Positions 1-8,357 are shown, counted from the stretch's first letter. The stretch is 64,000 bases of DNA from Polaromonas sp. (GCF_029945685.1 NZ_JAQSDA010000007.1:186001-250000), one strand, 5' to 3'. Notes: generated from the letters alone by a model not told the origin. Program-made: numbers and translations.

Positions 1-883
1 CGTGAAACTCCATCAGCAGCATGGGTTCCTCGCGCAGGCCGAGTTTGGCGTAGGCATTGACCATGCGCACGGTGTTGGCGTCAATCAGCTCGACACGTGC
101 AATCGGAACACCGAGCTGGATGATCTGGATGGTGGTGCGCACCGCCGCCTCGATGCTCGGGAAGGAGCAGATCGCGGCCGAGATCGCCTCCGGCAGCGGA
201 TACAGCTTGACGGTGATTTCGGTGATCACGCCCAGCGTGCCTTCGCTGCCCACCATCAGGCGGGTGAGGTCGTAGCCGGCCGATGATTTCTTGGCACGCG
301 TGCCGGTGCGGATGACCTCGCCGCTGGCGGTCACTACTTCAAGCGCCAGCACGTTTTCACGCATGGTGCCGTAGCGCACGGCGTTGGTACCGCTGGCGCG
401 GGTGGCGCTCATGCCGCCTATCGTGGCATCGGCGCCCGGGTCGATGGGGAAAAACAGGCCGGTACTTTTGACCTCTTCATTGAGCTGCTTGCGCGTGACG
501 CCGGCCTGCACCGTCACGGTCAGGTCCTCGGCGTTGATGGACAAGACCTTGTTCATGCGGCTCACGTCAATGCTGATGCCGCCCTGCACGGCCAGCAGGT
601 GGCCTTCGAGCGAGGTACCGACACCAAAGGGAATGACCGGCACCTGGTACTGCGCAGCGAGCCTGACCGCATCGGCCACGTCGGCCGTGCTTTCGGCAAA
701 CACCACAGCCGCCGGTGGCGGCGCTGCAAACGAGGACTCGTCGCGGCCGTGCTGCTCGCGCACCACGAGGGCGGTGGAGCAGCGCTCGGCAAAACGCTCT
801 TTCAGGGCCTCGATCAGGGCCTGCGGCACAGCGCGCAGATTGAGTTGGGGCAGCAGGTGGTCGGGATGGGTGGGGGCGTTCAT
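1..883 (-). CDS. FAD-linked oxidase, D-lactate dehydrogenase/glycolate oxidase type (C-terminal part off the window)
   Basis: The reverse strand reads continuously from an ATG at 883 to the window edge, about 294 codons, so the C terminus is missing. The N terminus reads MNAPTHPDHLLPQLNL and is followed by a PCMH-type FAD-binding domain with the hallmark PFGVGTSLEGH at about residues 85-95, a glycine-rich stretch of the kind that binds the FAD pyrophosphate. This family (FAD_binding_4 plus FAD-oxidase C domain) covers cytochrome-dependent D-lactate dehydrogenases and GlcD-like subunits. The GTSLEGH wording fits the Dld1-like D-lactate dehydrogenase branch, but the substrate cannot be fixed from half a protein. 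Family membership is secure; substrate is inference. Confidence 0.85.
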   Translation of the reverse strand, partial: MNAPTHPDHLLPQLNLRAVPQALIEALKERFAERCSTALVVREQHGRDESSFAAPPPAAVVFAESTADVADAVRLAAQYQVPVIPFGVGTSLEGHLLAVQGGISIDVSRMNKVLSINAEDLTVTVQAGVTRKQLNEEVKSTGLFFPIDPGADATIGGMSATRASGTNAVRYGTMRENVLALEVVTASGEVIRTGTRAKKSSAGYDLTRLMVGSEGTLGVITEITVKLYPLPEAISAAICSFPSIEAAVRTTIQIIQLGVPIARVELIDANTVRMVNAYAKLGLREEPMLLMEFH

Positions 884-975
884 GGTGTCTCCGGTCTGAG
901 GCCCCAGTTTACGACGAGTCCCGGGCCCGTGGGGGGCCGTGCGGCGCCATCCCACGGGCTGCCTGGCCACCCGCT

Positions 976-1302
976 TCAGGACTTCAGCGCGATTTCAAAC
1001 TCTTCGCGCGATACATGGCTGTCCTTGTTCGTGTCAATCTGGTCAAAGCGCTGCTCGACGGCGGGAAAACGGGCAGCCTCCTGTCGGCTGAGCTTGCCGT
1101 CCTTGTTGGCATCGGCACGGATGAAGGCCGCGCCCACCTCCTGGCTGGGGGGGCCGGACTGTGGGGAAGCACTCTGGGTAGAGGGGGTGCCCGGGGCGGT
1201 GCCCTGCGCGTGCGCAACCAGCGCGGCACCGACAGTCAGCGCGGCGAGCAGTGCAACACTGCGGAGCTCGAAGTTGGGAATAGAATGAAAAGCAGACGTC
1301 AT
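976..1302 (-). CDS. Exported EF-hand protein
   Basis: A protein of 108 residues. Residues about 14-32 form a hydrophobic segment ending in AHA, read as a signal peptide. A Ser/Pro/Gln-rich linker follows and then two EF-hand loops: DANKDGKLSRQE (residues 64-75) and DTNKDSHVSREE (90-101). Both have Asp at position 1, Asp at 5 and Glu at 12, so calcium binding is likely. It lies alone between the divergent oxidase and adenosyltransferase genes. It resembles the small periplasmic EF-hand proteins common in Comamonadaceae, whose role is unknown. A second, unrelated-looking EF-hand protein is encoded at 7893-8357. Confidence 0.8.
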   Translation of the reverse strand: MTSAFHSIPNFELRSVALLAALTVGAALVAHAQGTAPGTPSTQSASPQSGPPSQEVGAAFIRADANKDGKLSRQEAARFPAVEQRFDQIDTNKDSHVSREEFEIALKS

Positions 1303-1449
1303 CGAGACAAGTCCTTGAAGTTGAAGAAGCCGTCATTGCAACGCAGCGAGCCCGCGCCGGCCAGCACTCTTGCACGCTGTTGCCTCATTGACATCATCGG
1401 ACGTTCCCCAACATCTTCTTTCCCCGCGTAACCTGCCGGACATTCACCC

Positions 1450-2016
1450 ATGGCCAATCGACTCACACAAATAGCCACCCGCACCGGCGACAACGGCACG
1501 ACCGGGCTCGGCGACAACACCCGCGTGTCCAAGGACAGCCTGCGTGTGCATGCCATGGGCGATGTGGATGAACTGAACTCGCAAATCGGCGTGTTGCTGT
1601 GTGAAGAGATGCCGGCCGACGTGCGCGAACTGCTGGTCGAGGTGCAGCACCAGCTCTTCAACCTGGGCGGTGAGCTGTCGATTCCCGGCTTCGAACTGCT
1701 CAAGCCCGAGGCGGTGGCGCTACTGGATGCGGCACTCGAAAAATACAACGCCACCTTGCCGCGCCTGCAGGAGTTCATCCTGCCGGCCGGGTCGCGCGCC
1801 GCCGCGCTGGCGCATGTGTGCCGCACTGTGGCCCGGCGCGCCGAACGTGCGGTGGTGGCCCTGGACAAGGCCGAAACGCTGAACGAGTCGCCACGTCAGT
1901 ACCTGAACCGCCTGAGCGACCTGCTGTTCGTGTTGTCGCGCGTGCTCAACCGCATGAACGGCGGCGACGACGTGTACTGGAAAAGCGAACGCATGGCCCG
2001 CACGGCGGCGGACTGA
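1450..2016 (+). CDS. PduO-type cob(I)alamin adenosyltransferase
   Basis: A protein of 188 residues that transfers the 5'-deoxyadenosyl group of ATP to cob(I)alamin, giving adenosylcobalamin. The N terminus has the family's ATP-binding signature TRTGDNGTTGLGD (residues about 8-20), followed by KDSLRVHAMGDVDELNSQ. The middle contains RAERAVVALD and the end NRLSDLLFVLSRVLNR, both typical of the trimeric PduO/MMAB fold. The length is normal and no extra HbpS/GlcG domain is present. It stands alone, with repeat copy 2027-2085 immediately after its stop codon. Whether it serves a B12-dependent mutase elsewhere cannot be told from this window. Confidence 0.93.
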   Translation: MANRLTQIATRTGDNGTTGLGDNTRVSKDSLRVHAMGDVDELNSQIGVLLCEEMPADVRELLVEVQHQLFNLGGELSIPGFELLKPEAVALLDAALEKYNATLPRLQEFILPAGSRAAALAHVCRTVARRAERAVVALDKAETLNESPRQYLNRLSDLLFVLSRVLNRMNGGDDVYWKSERMARTAAD

Positions 2017-2026
2017 GCTGCGCATC

Positions 2027-2085
2027 GCTACTGTATTGATAGCTGTTTGCGCTCGTCCCATAAGGGCTCAAGGCCGATTTGACTC
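2027..2085 (+). repeat. Interspersed repeat R1, copy 1 (intergenic)
   Basis: This copy starts GCTACTGTATTGATAGCTG, contains AAGGGCTCAAG and ends GATTTGA. It fills almost the whole gap between the adenosyltransferase stop and the end of the convergent thioesterase gene. It is the best-preserved copy of the family and shows the diagnostic 5' block GCTA...TAGC. Its first 17 bases are the exact reverse complement of the first 17 bases of the copy at 59374. Confidence 0.85.
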
Positions 2086-2508
2086 TTAACGAGGCGCCAG
2101 CATCGCCATGGTGATGCGCGAGACGCAGGTCAGTTCGCCGGCCTCGTTGGTCAACTCAATGGCCCAGACCTGGGTGCTGCGGCCGATGTGCACCGGACGG
2201 GTGGTCCCGATGACCCAGCCGCTGGTGACGCCCTTGAGGTGGTTGGCGTTGATGTCCAGGCCCACCGTGCGGTGGCCTTGGGGCGCCGCAAAGGCGGCGC
2301 CGCAGGAGCCCAGCGTTTCAGCCAGCACCACCGACACCCCGCCGTGCAGCAGGCCATAGGGCTGGCGCGTGCGTTCATCGACCGGCACGCGGGCCCGGAT
2401 GAAGTCGTCGCCGACCTCCAGGAATTCGATGCCCAGGTGCGTCACCGCGCTGTTGGCGTTGTTGAGGGTCAGCAGCTCGACAGAAATGGCTTGTTTCCAG
2501 ATACGCAT
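2086..2508 (-). CDS. Hotdog-fold acyl-CoA thioesterase, MenI/YdiI-like
   Basis: A protein of 140 residues beginning MRIWKQ. I chose this ATG because a GGA lies six bases upstream; another ATG seven codons earlier has no better site. The sequence QPYGLLHGGVSVVLAETLGS carries the hotdog helix with the HGG turn and the Glu that acts as general base in YdiI/MenI-type 1,4-dihydroxy-2-naphthoyl-CoA and other acyl-CoA hydrolases. The ending VSRITMAML is the family's last strand. No quinone-synthesis genes are nearby, so the substrate is unknown. It converges with the adenosyltransferase gene across repeat copy 1. Confidence 0.88.
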   Translation of the reverse strand: MRIWKQAISVELLTLNNANSAVTHLGIEFLEVGDDFIRARVPVDERTRQPYGLLHGGVSVVLAETLGSCGAAFAAPQGHRTVGLDINANHLKGVTSGWVIGTTRPVHIGRSTQVWAIELTNEAGELTCVSRITMAMLAPR

Positions 2509-2641
2509 CGTGGTTCCACAGGGCTTCAAAAAGGCTTGAAGCCCAGACTATAAAGAGATTGCGGCCTACAAGCGGCGCGCGGCCGGTCTCGTATGCTGGC
2601 AAAAACAGGTGACAGACGGGGCAACAACCGCGGAAGGCAGC

Positions 2642-3952
2642 ATGGCACGCAGGCAAACATGGATGGTGGTGGCAGGAGGTCTGGTGGTACTGCTGGGGGC
2701 CTTGTGGCTGGTGCTGGTTTGGCTCATCCCCAGTGACGACGATCTGGCCGCCCAAGCCGCTGGCGAGTTGCAGGCCCGGCTCGGCGTACCGGTGCGGCTG
2801 GGTGCGTTGCACTGGCGCCTGCTGCCGGTGCCGGCCATCGTGATGGAAGACTTGGCGACCGACCAGCCGCAGCCCATCACCGTCAAAAAACTCACCGCCT
2901 ATCCGGAGCTGGCTGCCTTGCTGCAGCGGCGTGTGGTGCTGGACCGTGTGGAACTCGACGGCGCGGTGGTGCCGCAGCTGTCCTTGCGGGCGCTGGACGG
3001 AGCGTTGCGCGGCGCCCCCGCAGAAGCTGCTGAAGCTGCGCAGGCCGGGGCCACGCCGTTGGCACGTTTCGAGTTTCGCGACTTGACCTGGCTGTCGCGT
3101 TATGGCGTGGCGGTGGTGTATGACGGTGAGATCGATTTCGATCCGGGCTGGCGGCCGCGCCTGGCGGTGTTGCGGCGCCCCGGTGTCACGCCGGCCACCG
3201 ACCTGAGCCTGACCCGGCAAGGACAGGAAGACCGCTGGGCCATCCGCAGCCATGTGGGCGGTGGCACGGCCGATGGCGAGGTCCAGTTGCAGAGCCGTAC
3301 CGACGGCCGCCTCGCGCTGAACGGCCAGTTGCAGCCCCGTGGGGTCGATGTGGCCAGCGCGGCCACCGCCTTCAACCGCAAGCCGGTCATCGCCGGCAAG
3401 GCTTCGGGGAACACCGTGCTGTCGGCACAGGCGGAGACGCTGGTCGGACTGGCGCAGTCGCTGCATACAAAAACAGTGTTCACCATGGGTGCGTCCACCC
3501 TGTTGCGCGTCGATCTGGACAAGGCCGTTCGCAGCCTCGGCGAGGATCATGCGGGACAAACACCGCTCGACACCGTGTCCGGCCAGCTCGACACCCAGAA
3601 CACGCCGCGCGGCATGGTGATGCAATTCACCGGAATCAAGGCCCGTTCCGGGGCTCTGAGTGCTTCCGGCCAGGCCCGGCTGGCCAACCGGCACATCGAG
3701 GCCGAATTCGCGGTGGACTTGGTGGACGGCATCATCGGTGTGCCGCTGGTGCTCAGCGGGCCGGTGGACAGGGTGGCGGTGTCGGTCCCCCGCGGCGCGG
3801 TGGCCGGCGCGGTGCTCGGCACGGCGGTGCTGCCCGGCATCGGGACAGCGATCGGCGCGCGCCTGGGCGCCACCCTGGGCAGGATCTTCAACTCCGGGCC
3901 GGCTCGCCAGTCCGGCACGGCCACACCCGCTGCGCCGGGAACGGCCCCCTGA
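2642..3952 (+). CDS. AsmA-family inner-membrane-anchored protein
   Basis: A protein of 436 residues. The ATG at 2642 is preceded by GGAAGG at good spacing and gives an N-terminal transmembrane anchor (residues about 7-28) with the bulk in the periplasm. The segment just after the anchor (LGVPVRLGALHWRLLPVPAIVMEDL) is the AsmA N-terminal pattern of beta-strand repeats. The C terminus carries a hydrophobic glycine-rich segment (GAVLGTAVLPGIGTAIGARLG) that often closes AsmA-like proteins in this family. AsmA proteins are thought to influence envelope lipid transport or outer-membrane assembly; the specific role here is unknown. It is divergent from the thioesterase gene, so promoters for both should lie in 2509-2641. 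Confidence 0.8.
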   Translation: MARRQTWMVVAGGLVVLLGALWLVLVWLIPSDDDLAAQAAGELQARLGVPVRLGALHWRLLPVPAIVMEDLATDQPQPITVKKLTAYPELAALLQRRVVLDRVELDGAVVPQLSLRALDGALRGAPAEAAEAAQAGATPLARFEFRDLTWLSRYGVAVVYDGEIDFDPGWRPRLAVLRRPGVTPATDLSLTRQGQEDRWAIRSHVGGGTADGEVQLQSRTDGRLALNGQLQPRGVDVASAATAFNRKPVIAGKASGNTVLSAQAETLVGLAQSLHTKTVFTMGASTLLRVDLDKAVRSLGEDHAGQTPLDTVSGQLDTQNTPRGMVMQFTGIKARSGALSASGQARLANRHIEAEFAVDLVDGIIGVPLVLSGPVDRVAVSVPRGAVAGAVLGTAVLPGIGTAIGARLGATLGRIFNSGPARQSGTATPAAPGTAP

Positions 3953-4132
3953 GCGGAACCGGCCCGCCGCTCCCGTCGATTCCAGACGGCGCCTGAAGCC
4001 CGGCCGTGTGGGCACCGCTGGCCCCGGAAAGTGCATCTGGTTAACATAGGGGACGCAGGCGTCTTTGTGGCGTTGCACCCGTCGGTCGTCGTGCGCTGCC
4101 AGATCACTCCCATTTTTCCCGAGGTGTTCATC

Positions 4133-4480
4133 ATGTCCAAGCCGTCACAACCGTCCCCGTCGTCTGCCCCCTCTGGAGATACGCCGCTGGAGCGCGCGCT
4201 TGATCGGAACGAAACGGTCGAGCAAACCGTGAAACAGTCCGGCGCCGAACTGTTTGTGATCAACGCGGTGCTCAAACAGGAAATTCCCGGGAGTGTCCAA
4301 ACCGGCGATGTGGCCCAGGCGCTACAAAAGACCAGCGAACTCGAAGGCAAGATCCAGGAGTCTGCCCAGGATCTCGCGCATGTCAACGAGCTGCTGGAAC
4401 AGGAAATTGACGAACGCGCTGATGTCGAGCGCGAACTCGCGGATACCAAGGCAGCCCTGGCCAAGGCCAAGGCCAAGTAG
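4133..4480 (+). CDS. Small coiled-coil protein, function unknown
   Basis: A protein of 115 residues starting MSKPSQPSPSS, with GAGGTG shortly upstream. A disordered Ser/Pro-rich head (about 20 residues) is followed by an acidic helical region with heptad spacing (for example LEQEIDERADVERELADTKAALAKAKAK), so the C-terminal two thirds should form a coiled coil. There is no signal peptide, membrane segment or enzyme motif. I do not recognise a characterised family. An in-frame ATG lies upstream at 4031, but the sequence between does not look coding. Confidence 0.65.
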   Translation: MSKPSQPSPSSAPSGDTPLERALDRNETVEQTVKQSGAELFVINAVLKQEIPGSVQTGDVAQALQKTSELEGKIQESAQDLAHVNELLEQEIDERADVERELADTKAALAKAKAK

Positions 4481-4498
4481 CAGCGCACCCCGAGCCGG

Positions 4499-4515
4499 GC
4501 GGCCGCTGGGGCCGC
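4499..4515. terminator. Possible weak convergent hairpin
   Basis: GCGGCC and GGCCGC pair around a five-base loop in the 41-bp gap between two convergent genes. There is no real T-tract, so Rho-independent termination is uncertain. Confidence 0.3.
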
Positions 4516-4521
4516 TTCCTG

Positions 4522-5808
4522 CTACTTCCGGCGGTTCAGCAGGGCGTACAGCAAGATGGCGCCGAAGGTGGCCGTCCCTATGCCGCCAAGCGCAAACTGG
4601 CCGAACTTCAGTGTGAAGTCCCCGGTGCCCAGCACCAGCGTGATGGCTGCGACCAGCAGGTTCCGGTTGTCGGAAAAATCGACCTTGTTGTCGACCCAGA
4701 TCTTGGCGCCGGCCACCGCAATCAGGCCAAACACCACGATGCTGACGCCGCCCATCACCGGCAGCGGAATGGCCTGGATCAGTGCACCGAACTTGGGGCT
4801 GAAGCCCAGCACCACCGCAATCAGGCCGGCGACCACAAACACCGCCGTTGAGTAAATTTTGGTGGCAGCCATCACGCCGATGTTTTCAGCATAGGTGGTG
4901 ACGCCGGTGCCGCCCGAGGCGCCGGACACCATGGTCGCCACACCGTCGCCGATGAAGGCGCGGCCCATGTACTGGTCGAGGTTTTTGCCGGTCATCGCGG
5001 TCACGGCCTTGATGTGGCCGAGGTTTTCCGCCACCAGGATGATGGCCACCGGCGCAATCAACAGCATGGCATTGGCGCTGAACACCGGGGCGGCGAAGCC
5101 GGGCAGGCCGAACCAGGCGGCATTGGCAATCGGCGAGAGGTCCACCGGCTTGCCCAGCCCGAGTCCGTTGGTCAACACCGCATACACCAGCGTGGCGACG
5201 ATCAGGCCGACCAGGATCAGCAGGCGTTGCACCATGCCGCGTGTCATCACGGCGACGAGTGCCACGCTGACAAAGGTCACGACCTGCATCCAGGAGTCAA
5301 AGTTGCTGGCGGCCATGTTCTTGATCGGGATGCCGGCCAGGTTCAGGCCGATCACCGCCACCACGGCGCCGGTAACCACCGGTGGCATGAAGCGCTCGAT
5401 CCAGCCGGTGCCGATGGCCTGCACGATGGCGCCGATGACTGTGTACAACACGCCGCAGGCGATGATGCCCCCGAGTGCCACGCCGATGTTGGGGTTGGGC
5501 CCCTTGCCGGCGTAGGCGGTGGCAGCGATCACCACGCCGATGAAGGCAAAGCTGGAGCCGAGGTAGCTGGGCACCTTGCCGCCGGTAATCAGGAAAAAGA
5601 TCAGCGTGCCCACGCCGCTCATCAGGATCGCGATGTTGGGGTCAAAACCCATCAGGATGGGCGCCAGCACCGTGGCGCCAAACATCGCAATCACGTGCTG
5701 CACACCCATCACCGCCGTTTGCGGCCAGGGCAGGCGTTCATCCGGCCCGATCACCCCGCCCTGCTGCAGCACCGCGCTGCTTTTCTCTGTCCAGTCCAGC
5801 ATCCCCAT
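4522..5808 (-). CDS. NCS2-family nucleobase permease (uracil-xanthine type)
   Basis: A polytopic membrane protein of 428 residues that should import a nucleobase with protons. The start MGMLDWTEKSS is preceded by GGAGGG at proper spacing. The first helix region reads MGVQHVIAMFGATVLAPILMGFDPN, the NCS2 hallmark (QHxxAMFGATVLxPxLxG) seen in UraA. The later segments ILVAENLGHIKAV and SGASGGTGVTTYAENIG carry the conserved Glu residues that contact uracil. About 12-14 hydrophobic segments can be counted. Uracil is the most likely substrate from the similarity to UraA, but xanthine cannot be excluded. The gene stands alone, with its promoter in 5809-6002. Confidence 0.9.
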   Translation of the reverse strand: MGMLDWTEKSSAVLQQGGVIGPDERLPWPQTAVMGVQHVIAMFGATVLAPILMGFDPNIAILMSGVGTLIFFLITGGKVPSYLGSSFAFIGVVIAATAYAGKGPNPNIGVALGGIIACGVLYTVIGAIVQAIGTGWIERFMPPVVTGAVVAVIGLNLAGIPIKNMAASNFDSWMQVVTFVSVALVAVMTRGMVQRLLILVGLIVATLVYAVLTNGLGLGKPVDLSPIANAAWFGLPGFAAPVFSANAMLLIAPVAIILVAENLGHIKAVTAMTGKNLDQYMGRAFIGDGVATMVSGASGGTGVTTYAENIGVMAATKIYSTAVFVVAGLIAVVLGFSPKFGALIQAIPLPVMGGVSIVVFGLIAVAGAKIWVDNKVDFSDNRNLLVAAITLVLGTGDFTLKFGQFALGGIGTATFGAILLYALLNRRK

Positions 5809-6002
5809 GGCATTCCCTCCAGTTTTTGTCAAATGGGGCAATGCTAGGGGTTATGGCGGGCGCGCACAAGCTGTTTGATGGCTGTGCTGGCGCCGCAAGG
5901 GTTGCGTATTTTCAGGCGAAGTTTTGCTGAAACAGCCCTATCGCGTGCAGGCCCGCCGTGTCCGGTGCGCGCCCGGGCGAGGGTTTGGGCGCATGGCTGG
6001 TT

Positions 6003-6887
6003 TCAGGCCAGGAACGCGGCGACCTGTCCCAGCACCGCGTCGTCCTTGAGGAGCCTGCGATGGCCCAGGCCCTCGGTGGCCAGCAGGCGTGCACCTTCAA
6101 TCGTCTCGCTGTAGGCCACGCCGTCGGCAAAAGGGTTGATGCTGTCCTGCCGGTCATGCACCACCAGCGTGGGCAGGGTGATACGCGGGCCGACAGCGGC
6201 GGGTTCGAACTGCGGCATCAGGATGGCTTCGCGCGCTTCAATGCGTTGCTGCATCGCCGCCCGGGTGGTTTCTCGCAGGCCAAACACATGCGCGAACAGG
6301 CGGGTGTATTCATGCGGGGAAGCCGGCGGTGCCAGCAGCACCAATCTATCCACCGGCAGGCCGCGGCTGACCGCGTAGGCGCTGGCGTTGGCAGCCAGCG
6401 AGTGCGCAACCAGCGCGTGCACCTGGTGGCCTTCTTGCCGCAGGCGTGCCACGGTGTAGTCGATGGCACGCGCAAACTGCGGCAGGTTGCTGGTCGAGCC
6501 CGCACTGCGTCCGTGTGCCGGCATTTCAAGCAGTACCGGCCGCAGCCCCTGCGCCCGCAAGGCATCCGCCAGTGCCAGCATCTGGCCGGCGTGGCCGCCC
6601 CAGCCATGCACCAGCAGCGCCAGCGGGCCATACGGCGCCACCGGCCGGTCATAGACGGTCAGGCAGGCGTGCTCGAAGGACCATTGGATGATGTGCCAGT
6701 CTTGCGACCAGCTTCTGCGCCGGTGCAGCCATCGGGGCGGCAGGGGTGTGCCAAACAGGCGATGGGCGGCGCGCACGGCCAGGGCCGGCCAGAGGTGCTG
6801 CGACGCGCGCAGGCCCCAACGGAACAGCCGGGTCACGGGGCTGGCGCCATAGAAGGCAGCGGTGGCTTCAAGTGAGGTGCGTGTCAT
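6003..6887 (-). CDS. Alpha/beta-fold hydrolase
   Basis: A soluble protein of 294 residues with AGGA nine bases upstream of its ATG. The motif LLVHGWGGHAGQM (about residues 90-102) gives the oxyanion-hole HG, VAHSLAANAS is a variant nucleophile elbow (A-H-S-L-A), and the C-terminal EGLGHRRLLKDD supplies a candidate catalytic His. With an Asp in HDRQDSINPF the catalytic triad is complete. The substrate is unknown. It follows a 37-residue ORF by 27 bp and a TetR gene, all on the same strand. The palindrome at 7043-7060 upstream suggests that this TetR protein controls the hydrolase. Confidence 0.85.
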   Translation of the reverse strand: MTRTSLEATAAFYGASPVTRLFRWGLRASQHLWPALAVRAAHRLFGTPLPPRWLHRRRSWSQDWHIIQWSFEHACLTVYDRPVAPYGPLALLVHGWGGHAGQMLALADALRAQGLRPVLLEMPAHGRSAGSTSNLPQFARAIDYTVARLRQEGHQVHALVAHSLAANASAYAVSRGLPVDRLVLLAPPASPHEYTRLFAHVFGLRETTRAAMQQRIEAREAILMPQFEPAAVGPRITLPTLVVHDRQDSINPFADGVAYSETIEGARLLATEGLGHRRLLKDDAVLGQVAAFLA

Positions 6888-6914
6888 GGAAAATTCCTGG
6901 TTGGTTTTTCCGGT

Positions 6915-7028
6915 TCAGTACCAGATCCAGTCTTCATTGCTGTGCGGCAGGCAGCGCAGCGATGCGAGGGCGGATTGCGCGGCACGGCCGGCCGCCAGCA
7001 CGGTAATGGCGAGGAGGAGGAACAACAT
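6915..7028 (-). CDS. 37-residue hydrophobic peptide between a TetR gene and a hydrolase gene
   Basis: A short ORF, ATG at 7028 and TGA at 6915-6917, with AGGAAA upstream at ideal spacing. It begins MLFLLLAITVLAAGRAAQSA, a single hydrophobic helix, and ends LRCLPHSNEDWIWY, a polar and aromatic tail. The helix plus a P-x-SN-D-aromatic ending is reminiscent of small membrane proteins next to similar TetR/hydrolase pairs in related bacteria, though that is recollection and not a search result. It is probably co-transcribed with the hydrolase, which starts 27 bp downstream. The role is unknown; it could be a membrane partner or a leader peptide. Confidence 0.6.
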   Translation of the reverse strand: MLFLLLAITVLAAGRAAQSALASLRCLPHSNEDWIWY

Positions 7029-7042
7029 GGCAGTTTCCTTTC

Positions 7043-7060
7043 TTCGCACGATTGTGCGAA
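7043..7060. promoter_or_regulatory. TetR-type operator upstream of the peptide and hydrolase genes
   Basis: The sequence TTCGCACGATTGTGCGAA has perfect seven-base arms (TTCGCAC/GTGCGAA) around a four-base spacer. It lies 15 bp upstream of the 37-codon ORF. A nearly identical site (15 of 18 positions when inverted) lies upstream of the neighbouring TetR gene, as expected for a self-regulating local repressor. Confidence 0.75.
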
Positions 7061-7100
7061 ATATGGACCAACAAAAAGCCCTTGTGGGGCTGACAAAAAA

Positions 7101-7715
7101 TCATGGCTGGAAACTTGGCTGGTAACTTTTGACCAGGCGCTGCCAGCTGGCCTGCGCCCGTTCCGAGGCGCGGGGGTCGCGCAGGAAGCGCGTGTCGTGG
7201 ATCAGGCCCAGCATCAGGGCGTAGATTTCGGCCACCAGCTGCTCGGGGTCGGTGTCTGACCGGAGGTCGCCGCTTTCAACGGCCTGCACGATGGTGCGGC
7301 GCAGCGCGGCGCGCCAGCGTGTGATCTCGCCGTGCAGGTGGTCGCGCAGGGGGCCTTCGCGGTCGTCCAGTTCAAAGGCGCCGGCGCTGTACACGCAGCC
7401 GGTATGCGCCTCCACGTCCCGCGTGCGCACAATCCAGCGCTGCACAATCGCGTTCAGCCGCGGCAGGCCTTTGGGTTGCTGGACGGCGGGTACAAACACA
7501 TCGGCCAGAAAACGCCTGCCGAACTCGTCGATCACGGCTTTCTGCAGGGCCTCGCGCGAACCGATACGTGAAAACACCCCGCTCTTGGACAGACCGAGGC
7601 GGTCGGCCACAGCCTGCAGTGTGATGGTCTCCAGTCCCTCGGCCAAGGCGAGATCCAGCGCCGCACCCACAATGGCGGCGCGGGTCATCTCGCTTTTCTG
7701 GGTTCTGGCATCCAT
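7101..7715 (-). CDS. TetR/AcrR-family transcriptional regulator
   Basis: A protein of 204 residues. The N-terminal 60 residues form the TetR DNA-binding domain: RAAIVGAALDLALAEGLETITLQAVADRLGLSKSGVFSRIGSRE matches the helix-turn-helix pattern. The C-terminal domain should bind a ligand; it contains a single Cys in HTGCVYSAGAFELDD, a segment typical of one TetR subgroup. It is transcribed toward the peptide and hydrolase genes. Matching palindromes lie just upstream of it (7725-7742) and of the downstream pair (7043-7060), which supports local repression and autoregulation. Confidence 0.92.
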   Translation of the reverse strand: MDARTQKSEMTRAAIVGAALDLALAEGLETITLQAVADRLGLSKSGVFSRIGSREALQKAVIDEFGRRFLADVFVPAVQQPKGLPRLNAIVQRWIVRTRDVEAHTGCVYSAGAFELDDREGPLRDHLHGEITRWRAALRRTIVQAVESGDLRSDTDPEQLVAEIYALMLGLIHDTRFLRDPRASERAQASWQRLVKSYQPSFQP

Positions 7716-7724
7716 GAGCAGATA

Positions 7725-7742
7725 TTAGCACAGTCGTGCGAT
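7725..7742. promoter_or_regulatory. TetR-type operator upstream of the TetR gene
   Basis: Read on the reverse strand the site is ATCGCACGACTGTGCTAA. It matches the operator at 7043-7060 at 15 of 18 positions and starts 10 bp before the TetR start codon. Its position suggests autorepression. Confidence 0.7.
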
Positions 7743-7892
7743 TTTTGGGTGGACACGCTTTTTTTGGCTGAGGGGCGAGGCCGAGGACCCGACAGACCCT
7801 GACGGTCGGCGCGGCGTTTCTCCTACAGCCAGGCCGCGCTGGTCGGGCAATGATCAGTTTGAGCACATCGCTCTCACATTTTTGGAGACCCC

Positions 7893-8357
7893 ATGAAAAA
7901 GCAATCCCTTGTCCTGACCCTCGCCGCCCTGGCCTGTACCGCTGCCTTTGCCCAGGCACCCGCTGGCGTGGCTGCCACGCCTTCCGCACAAACCAACCCG
8001 ACCGCATCCGGTGGCACCCCTGCCGCCAAGGCCGAGATGAAAGTTGACGCCAAGAAGGCCAATGGCTCGACCCTGTCCGCCCAAAACCCCGTGGCCGGTT
8101 CCGGCGGCGCTGCTGCCAACGCCCAGATCAATCCGTCTGCCTCCGGTGGCACGCCCGCCGCCAAGGCCGAGATGAAGGTCGGCGCCAAAATGGACAACAC
8201 GGCCATGAACAGCATGGACACCAATGGCGACGGCATGGTTTCCTCGAAGGAGTGGAATCGTTATCAGATGGCGATGTGGAAAAGCATGAAGCCGACCAAA
8301 AACGGCATGGTGCCCATGACCGACGTTGAAATGATGATGAAGGGCACGCCCAAATAA
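7893..8357 (+). CDS. Exported EF-hand protein with an internal tandem duplication
   Basis: A protein of 154 residues with a clear signal peptide (MKKQSLVLTLAALACTAAFA, residues 1-20). The mature part starts with low-complexity Ala/Gly/Pro sequence in which a block of about 20 residues occurs twice (NPTASGGTPAAKAEMKV and NPSASGGTPAAKAEMKV). A single EF-hand loop, DTNGDGMVSSKE, follows at about residue 109, then a Met/Lys-rich tail ending in MMMKGTPK. It is probably a periplasmic calcium-binding protein of unknown role. The gene is divergent from the TetR gene and followed by a hairpin terminator. Confidence 0.78.
   Translation: MKKQSLVLTLAALACTAAFAQAPAGVAATPSAQTNPTASGGTPAAKAEMKVDAKKANGSTLSAQNPVAGSGGAAANAQINPSASGGTPAAKAEMKVGAKMDNTAMNSMDTNGDGMVSSKEWNRYQMAMWKSMKPTKNGMVPMTDVEMMMKGTPK

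Noticed and set aside
2375..4078. 567-codon reverse-strand frame opposite the AsmA-like gene
   Set aside because: Shadow ORF; the overlapping thioesterase and AsmA frames carry clear protein motifs.
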